Shown here one piece after another: positions 56,159 through 64,000 of a stretch of DNA of 64,000 nt. The stretch comes from Thamnocephalis sphaerospora. Taxonomy: Eukaryota; Zoopagomycota; Zoopagomycetes; Zoopagales; Sigmoideomycetaceae. A program made the translations under genes and the position numbers. The notes below the pieces were generated by a model, which did no database searches, was not told where the DNA came from, and worked only from the letters and a program-made list of their open reading frames with translations. The stretch is taken from assembly GCA_003614735.1 (NCBI GenBank), contig KZ992424.1, forward strand, positions 42,819-106,818, given 5' to 3'. Every line of letters begins with the position of its first letter. Position 1 is the stretch's first letter.

Positions 56159-59100
56159 ATGATCGTCGCTGCTGCTGCTGCTGCTGCTGCTGTTGCCGCT
56201 GTTCACCAAGATACACCGTCTCCCACCACCGTCTCCTCACCAGCCCTTGTCCACTCGCCTGTTCCCTTCTCTCAACATCCGCCGCTTCCTCTGCCTCGGT
56301 TTTTTTCCGATTCCACGCGTTCCAGTCTCTACTGGTGTTGAATAGTCTTGCTTGCCGCGTATATTGGGCAGGCACCCACCACGAGGAGTAGCGGCACGTA
56401 AGCTAGGCACAGGCCAGCGGTACGCCGCGGCATCCACATCGCGACGACAAGGTGTGGCTTGGTGTTGTGGCGTCCGAATTCGAGGCGGTAGTAGCGGCGA
56501 TGACCCGCAAGATGACTAACAGGCATCTGGTAGCACTCTGCACGCCATGCAGACAGTTCGGCAGAAATGGCAGCTCTACCGCACCTACCAGCGTTTGCAG
56601 CGCTGCTGGGAGGAGTACCTTTTGGTGTCTGGACAGGAGTGGGTGCACACAGGCTCTGCTGTACGCAATTTGAGCTGACAACGAGGAATTCCATGGTGCA
56701 GCGGTGACGCTGTGGTGGTTCGTGAGCGTCTATGCGAGTTTCTGGACACGTTCAGCACGGCCCATGCCGACTGGATGCAAGCAGGGGTCTCGGCCGGCGT
56801 TGGTGCTCCTCTTGACAAGTTCTACGGCGACTGCAGCGAGGTCGTCGTCAACTTGCTGTTCACAGTTGAAAGGTGCGCAGCGCAGTAACCGTCCATGCTT
56901 GATGGTTGCCCAGCTTATTGATCGGCGAACGTCGTGGATACAGCGAAGTGAATCGAGACGCGGACAAATCGCAAAAGGCCGATGCTGATGCGTCCAGTGT
57001 GGTGATCAAGGCGCTTAATGTCGTCAACATTATTCTTAAGGTAGCGTTTATTAGAGCAGTGGCTGTCCGCTAGTGGGTACTGATGCGTGTGCTGTGCATC
57101 GCTGGTCGAATTAATAGGAGGAAAAGTATCGGCACGTCGTTGCCAATACACCTAATCTCATCAATCGCATCCTCGCGCTGCTGGGAAAAGCTCGATCAGC
57201 AGAGGTGAAGCGGCGTGCCTTGTGTGTGGCACGAACGCTGGGAGAAGACGAAGCCATCAGACTGGAGATAGGCAAGTGGCTGTTGCATCCGTGGACTGCC
57301 ATCAGCTGCTAGTGCTGATGACGGTGCTGATGGGTCCTTGTTCCTGCAGGACGCCACAAGGGATTCAAAATGGTAATACAGCTGTTGCAGATGGATGATA
57401 CAGAGCTCACGGCCGAGGTAATGCGCACCATTCAACAATTGGCCGAGGTGTCGGGCGAAGTGCCGGCGGTACGTTCCAATGGAGAATGCAGCGCCTGACT
57501 GGTGTTGATCTAACGATGCCGTCATATTTTCTATCGGCGTTATTGGGCGTGCAGCAATTTTTACTTAATGATGGCGGCGGCGATGAAATGTCGCTGCGAC
57601 CGGGAGAGCAACCACTTAATGCGGCCGCCCTCTTTGGGGGTACTGTTGGCGGAAAAGTAACCAGCATTGTCTCGGACGTGCGGGAATTGATGTCTGCAGA
57701 GTTTGGACGTGTGTTTCCGCAGCTTGGGAGTAACAGTTTGTCATCGGACGGTGAGTGGATAGTCGTCTCTGGTGGAAACTCGACGCTAATGCTATGCCAG
57801 GAAGGGCAGCTTTTGGCGGTAGTCCGACTGGGGAGCCTGTAAAATGGTAACACCAAGTTGGGCGGGGAACCAGAGGTCTGCTACCGTTCTGGCGGCGATG
57901 CTCACGTCGGTCCGTCGATTCTAGCGAGTTTATTCTTAGTTCTCAGGACGTAGAGGCTTGGCTAGAGCGTTTAAGCATCTACAATGGTAGGTGGCGGCCA
58001 GTGGTTAGATGTGACCTTGCTGGCCCCGCTAAGGTCTTTTCAACCTTGATGCACCCACCAAGCCATTGAACACGGCTCTATTGCGACCATGTGCAGTCAA
58101 GATGAGCGGAAATCGCATGTCCAGGACCTAGTCGTAGCTCAAGGAGTTACGCTGATTGACCGCTGGCGCAACTTGGTGGGATTCGGCAAGGATAAACCGA
58201 CAGAGCAAGCACATCGACCAGGTAGGCTATTGACGTCGATATCGTACGGTATTCCCTCTCACAAGGACACACTGGCTCGTCCTCAGACACATGTAGCAGC
58301 AGAAGCAGCAGCAGCGGCCAGACGCGTGAAGAGACTGGTGCTGTGCCGGACGGCCCATCCCGGCATGCGGATACAATCAAGGTCTCTTGGGATGGCACAA
58401 ATGGTGATGTCGCGCAACTGTATTGACGCATTGTTATTGTAGGGCTTTATGCGTACACAAGGCGTTCTGCGTGCACTTACACGCGCACTTGCAAAGGGTG
58501 TGTCATCACCGTCCAACGAGCACTCCGATACACCAGCGGCCATAGCCATCGATACAATATGCAAGCTTATTTACCAAAACAGCGCAAATCAGCGAGAGCT
58601 TCGCGAGCTGGACGGCTACGAGGCCATGAGAAAGGCGTTCGATCAGGTGGTCCAGAGTGAAAATAGTGCGGATGAGCACGTTCTCCAGGTAGGCGGCAGT
58701 ATGAATGGCGGCATAGGGTTCAGCATACTAAGCTCAGCTATTGTGCAGGATTTTTTCAACATGTTCTTTACCATTGCATTGGATGGTAGTCCGAGTATGG
58801 TGAGTGTCCTGGACAGGACAAGTAGTGCTGGGCTTGGCGCTTACTTTTACGTGCCCAGATGGTTGGCAACTCGGATGCATACATCTTTCTTTTCCGCATG
58901 GCAGCTAGCTCAGCACATGCAGTAATTCGACGCCATGCTGTGCTTTGCATCAAGGTAGGGGGCTTTGGCGAGTATTGCCGACAACTGGCGCTCACTCTGA
59001 CAGTCTCTGGCAGGATCTTGTGTCGCTGAATCCGTTTAACGCTATTATCGCATGGAAATACGGTGGCGTCGACATGCTGCTGGAGATGCTGAATCGAGCC

Positions 59101-62100
59101 ACAAAAGTGTGCGGAGATGAGAGTGCATTAATGGGGGAGCTGGTATGTAAGGCTGCACCGAATTGCACGCGGCAACTGGCCGTGGGCCTGGCTGCAACAG
59201 AATCTGACCGCGTAGCTTCTTGTCCTCGGTCGTTATTGCTACACAACGACACCAGGGGTTGAACGAAGATGCGACACAGAACCACACCGAAGGCTCCAAT
59301 ACGATAATGGAGCGTTTGTGCACAACTGCTCTCGAGCAGGCCGTGGACGCCTCCATGGTGTACCAGTACATTGCATCCGTCACCTGGCTTCTAGAGTACA
59401 TTTCTGTGATGCTTAGCGAGCATAGTCTCTATATTTTGCATGCAAGTATCGATGGCGTGATGCTACTGCAACATCGATACTCACAGTTGTCGTGCAGGAG
59501 TATACACGGATTCTGATGCAAATTACACTTCCTTCTTGGAATGTCGTAGTTGGCATCATGCTACGCAGCGTTGGGAGGATCCTCACGGTAAATAGCAAAG
59601 AGTGGCGCCTATTTATGCGTTGATGCTGACGTTATTGCGTTGCATCGGGACCAAGGATCTTGTGTGCCGTCAATGCACCGTGGAGCCAAAATTCCTTAAT
59701 ATATATCTGCAGCTGCTGCGACGGGCCTACCATATGCAAGATAGCGCTGTGGACATGGATGAGAATCTTGGCGCGGTTGAGTTGCTCGAGCACAACGTCT
59801 TTCTGGACTCGGCACACCCAGATGGCCGATATCGCGCTATGGCGCAGGAGCAACATCTGGTATTGCTGCAGATTATTGGACTGTTGGTTGAATGCAAGTG
59901 CCCCTTACGGCTACGGCGTCTAAGCGTGCGGCTAATACCAGGACCGTGCTTTCGCAGTGACGGGCCGAGATATGGATATCCTTCGAGTCAACCAGGGTTT
60001 TCAGATTCTGCACGACTCGGTTGCTTTGTCCACTACACTCTGTTGGGTTACAGCGCTGGAGGAATCCGAGGAAAAGACGTCGTCCGAGATTATATTTCAC
60101 TATGACACCGAGTACGAAAGGCTTGTGTCTGACATGTCCATGTGGATACTGCGAGAGTGTCTGCTATGCCAGGATGCAACTAGGGATGGCATCAAGGTAG
60201 TGTATTGGGAAAAGCGTGCTGGATTATTGCGATTACGCCCGCTAATGCTGCATCATTGCTGCCAACGTACGCGGACGATGTTGTTGGATGATAGTGGCTG
60301 ATCAAGCTATTGAAGCATGTGCTGACTAGCATCACGGCGCTCAAGCAGAATCCTAGCAGCATAGTCGCGTCGTCTGAAGGAACAGCGGTGATTAGACCAT
60401 TCCGCTTTGGATACGACTGGTTCCACGCCAAAATCTGCCAGCTCTTTTCGTCAGTCTTTCGTCGGAGTGACCTGGCAAAAAAGCACTTTGGCGAGTTGGG
60501 GGGCATTGAGGTGCTACTTGCCGTGCTAAGTGTACGTATGCTCAAAGTCCCCGTCATATGCAGCCACTGACCAGCGTTGATGACTTTGCAATTTGATTGC
60601 TGTGCATTAGCAAACGAGAGATATAGATGTTGCCACTTATGCTCTTATTGCCGTTGGCGATCTGTTTGCTGGCGGAGAGGAGACAAAGCAGCTTGTTGGT
60701 AGGCAGCGCACGATCAATGATGGCGTAAGGGCTGCTATTGCACAACTGCATGCTGACGCGACTGTGTCTTGATGACTTGCCGTTTAGGCGAGACATTTGG
60801 TTATGAAGGCTTCATGGAACTGGTTCTTTCGAGTCACCGACCCCTTGACAGGTGGGTGCCACACATAATAGGACACATTAGAGAGCAGATGTGCTGGTAT
60901 TCGCCTTTTGTAAGAAACACGCTCTGAATTACTGCGTGTGTCTGTCTGCTTAGACTCTGCTGCCAAATCATTTTGGAGGTGGCCACCGTTGGCAATGTCG
61001 TACGTGATCTTTCCGAGATGGATATTGACGAGGAGCCGTTTTCCCTTTCGAGCGCCGTGGTGCCCTTCATCTCTAGTCTTCTGGCGCCAGCAGTACTCTT
61101 TGATGCGCCGCTGCCGCTTTGCTTTTGGAGAAGGACTGGGCTTCGCCGAACAACGTGGGTTACGCGCACGACTCGCCAAAGTCGGCACATGCTGCGCTTT
61201 TATGGCTCACGTACGTTTTGCTCTGTGCCATATGCGACACACAACAGTCTTGGTGATCGTACCAGGATCATGGCCTACAGCCGTGCATACAATGCCAGGC
61301 ACTCTGCTTTTAAATCACGCCCCTCGAGTGTATTTAGCGACGGCAACCGCCGGTACAAAGACTCGGCCAGTTCCATCGGCGATATACACCGCGGCCATGA
61401 CGCTGCAAGCATGCTATCCATGCGACCACGTAGTATTTCTGGCGCTCTGGCAGATCCCCGTACAGAAATATTGCTTGAAGAGATATCTGCTGGGCTTGGA
61501 GGCGAAATACCTAGCCCTTGTTTATCGCCGCGGCCCGAGTCTGGCGCCGGCTCGCGGAAACCCTCGCTGAGGCAGCGAAGCAGTATTGGAGCGTCTAATT
61601 GTGCTATCAGCGACGTATCTGCCGACATGGTCCTGGCAAAGCGCCTGATTGGCGTGGTATTTCGAGACAAGCATGCAGCAACCATGGCACTCAAGTTATT
61701 GTTTCGCGTTGCCGATGGCGGCAGTGAACTGCGCACCTACTATTTTGACCTCTTTGTCCAGCTACTGCAGGTCAACACCCGTAACCAGCAGCTGGTATGT
61801 CTAGATCGCGGTCTGGAGTATGTAGTACGTGCGGCCATCCGCGAAACACTTGAGCCGCAGGCCAGCCAGGCTCCATTGCCGCCAGCGTCATTTGCCGGGC
61901 TGATCTCACTGATTGGCGGATATGATGTCAGCCCGGAGGATGCCGCCTTGCTGCTAAATGCAGTGTATGATCCGGCGCGTATTGGTGGCTGCAAACTAGA
62001 TGCACCATCGTCAACGCTGGCTTCTACAGCTCACGGTGGGTATACTGGCGCCACCTCTGTTGCAGCATCAGATTTGCGCAAGGAGCTTCTTATTGCGCTG

Positions 62101-64000
62101 ATGGAGATATCGTCAAGATTGGATCCGACCCACACATTCAGCTTTGATGGCGCCGGCGGTATACTGTCCTTTCCGCTTGAGCGACTACCTGGTCCACGAT
62201 ACGGCTACACAGTATCGCTATGGGTCAAGATTACGGCGTTCTTGGGAGAGAGCACTGGTTTACTGTGCTACGAAGACCAGTACGGCTCTAGCAGTCTTTT
62301 TGAGCTGTATTTTCGTATGCTGCCGCAGTCCGGCTGTTATTGCCTGTGCGTGCGCACACAGAATCACCCTTTGCCGCCGGAGGATTTCGTGTTTTACGGC
62401 TTTGATTTCGCCGCCTCTCCAGGATGGCATCACGTGGCATTAGTGCACTCACGGCAGTACATGACGCTGTTCGTCAACGGCACTCTTGTGCAGACGTGCA
62501 ACACATTTAGCTATCCGCGGATTTCAGGAAGAGACCGTGCCTTTGTCGGAGTCTTTGGCCGTCGTGGCCAGCGCAACACGGCTGGAGCAGCAGGTTCTGG
62601 GGCAGCCACTGTGGGCAACAGCAGCGTGGCCTTTCCTGCCGCTGCCAACCGTGCGACGCACGCGGGCACAGTACCGGCCGAGAACTCTTTTGCGGATGCT
62701 CATGATAGCGGCAGTGACGTCAACTACATGGATGGCGAATACTTTTGCGGACAGATCAGCTCCGTCTATTTCCTCGAGGGCGCCTGGGATAGGCAGACGG
62801 CAGAGAAGGTGTTCAACGAAGGCCCACACCGTCATGAGGACTTTCGCGCACTTGGCGTCGATCATCGCAAGGCAATCCGACTAAGCGCGTCTGCGTCTTG
62901 TGACACTTCTGCACACCTGCCTATTACATCTCTTCAGCCGACGACGGCGTTCGACGTCGCTGCTGCTCCAGCAAGTGCCGGAAGCACCGGAATCTGGCGG
63001 CTGACGGCGGACACAACCGAGCTGCTGTGGTCTCCGGTAACCATGTCGCGTGGATGTACTGCTCATCGCATGCGAAAGCTGCGAGATGTCATCGGCCAAG
63101 TTGGCGGTCCGCAGGTTTGCTTTTCACTGATGGAAGCTGGACTGGAGCAGCAACTGTTCGGTCTACACATCATAGCCTCGCTGCTGCACAAATCGCCTGA
63201 AAACCGCACCAAGTTTATCGAGGTTGGCGGCTTTGACGTGGTTCGCCACTTACTGCGAGAATCGCGCTGGGAGCTTGTGGTCGACCATTTCAGCATGTTA
63301 CTGGATATTGCCTGCGACGGCCATATGGTGGGCGCGCAGCGTGTTCTGGTAGACTGGGAAAGCGTCGGCATGTGCACAGATCTTGTCATCTACGCTTCCG
63401 AGCATGTGCAGCTACAGGTTGTGCGGACACTGGCCGACGAGCTGCTGGACGTGCGCGAGAACCTGGTGCGCTGGCGGTCTGGGCCTGGCCTTGCACTGAT
63501 CTTTGACTTGCTACAGTCTCTGCCGTCGACGCTGCACCAGTTTTTGCTTCGGCTTGTGGATGCGGCCATGGATGACCTTACCGTTGAGGAGATACATTAC
63601 ATTCTCGACTTTATCGCATTCGAAAAGCGCCAGTACCTGGATCTCAAGTGCGAGCTGCTCGAGCTTCTCTTGCGCCACGCCACTTGGTGCCCACTCTTTG
63701 TGGAGCGACTGAGTGCCGTAGGCGGGCTTAATGTGCTCCTGACATTCCTAGACTTGCCAAGCGAGCGATTCCGTATCACCATTCTCAAGCTAATGGGCGT
63801 GCTGATGGGCTCCAATGCGCGCCAAAGTCGCGCGTTGATGGCCAAGATTGGTGGATTTGACGCTATGTGGCTGTTTATGGCGCCCTTTCCTGTCAGCGCC
63901 GACATGGTGCAGACGTTGCTCGGTGTTGCGCTGAACTTTTACCGCTGCAATGCTGCCGAGGACAGCACGGAAAACCCAACAGAGGAGCGCACACAGAATA
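56159..64000 (+). CDS. Large BEACH-family protein, N-terminal part (continues past window)
   Basis: Exon 1 (56159-56334) starts with ATG and a run of Ala from GCT repeats, then a Pro/Ser region. Its donor GTGTTG joins in phase to 56534, giving LHAMQTVRQKWQLYRTYQRL. At least fifteen more exons follow, with armadillo-type helices (for example VVVNLLFTVERSLLIGERRG and FKMVIQLLQMDD). From about 61600 the frame stays open to the window end with no intron seen. A concanavalin-like lectin domain lies at about 62130-62530 (FSFDGAGGILSFP, GYTVSLWVKI, PGWHHVALVHS, LFVNGTLVQT), as in neurobeachin, LvsA and alfy-like proteins. The PH-BEACH-WD40 part must lie beyond 64000. Such proteins act in membrane traffic, lysosome or autophagy and morphogenesis. 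One intron (donor GCAAGT at 57272) is GC-AG. The exact N-terminus is inferred. Confidence 0.85.

Overview
This window is nuclear DNA of a eukaryote, almost certainly a fungus. Nearly every gene is broken by short introns (mostly about 45-110 bases). The branch site looks like CTAAC, CTGAC or CTTAC and lies close to the 3' splice site. The gene set is fungal: a chitin deacetylase-like enzyme, an NDT80/PhoG-type transcription factor, MDM31/32-, ETT1- and FEX-like proteins, LAS1, CMC2, an SDS3-like protein and a Mis18 protein. The universal stress protein and the intron density would fit an early-diverging fungus better than an ascomycete yeast, but I cannot place it further. Gene models below were rebuilt by eye by joining exons in phase; most give a full-length family member.

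Layout. 0-8 kb: end of a sugar transporter, profilin, ETT1-like (minus), LAS1, tRNA adenosine deaminase subunit (minus), GOT1. 8-14.6 kb: a weak gene candidate, a pyrimidine-rich leader, a Rab GTPase, calmodulin, tRNA-Ala and a small unrecognised gene. 15-24 kb: polysaccharide deacetylase, MO25/Hym1 (minus), a TPR protein, a hypothetical, CMC2 (minus), tRNA-Val, MIS18, UBC13 (minus). 24-32 kb: PUS7, fluoride exporter (minus), MDM31-like (minus). 32-42 kb: SDS3-like (minus), RRP46, a flavodoxin-like quinone reductase (minus), a small helical protein (minus), a MOSC-domain protein, ribosomal protein L24, a one-helix membrane protein (minus), a universal stress protein. 42-48 kb: a COG7-like short protein, PRMT5 (minus), PIG-U, a low-complexity candidate (minus). 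48-53 kb: almost 5 kb without a supportable gene, pyrimidine-rich on the plus strand, in front of the NDT80-type factor (52.9-55.4 kb). 56.2 kb to the end: the first part of a very large BEACH-family gene that runs off the window.

The genes are ordinary housekeeping and regulatory functions with no operon-like logic. They cover ribosome biogenesis (LAS1, RRP46, L24, PUS7), protein and membrane traffic (GOT1, Rab, COG7-like, BEACH), GPI anchoring (PIG-U), mitochondria (MDM31, CMC2), cytoskeleton and signalling (profilin, calmodulin, MO25, PRMT5), chromatin (SDS3-like, Mis18) and DNA-damage ubiquitin signalling (UBC13). Neighbours are often divergent with very short promoters (80-230 bp).

The most unusual property is splicing. 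About ten of the roughly 110 introns I could place start with GC rather than GT, nearly all as GCAAGT, and conserved proteins are restored only if those introns are removed. Calmodulin carries a start codon alone in its first coding exon and only four codons plus a stop in its last.
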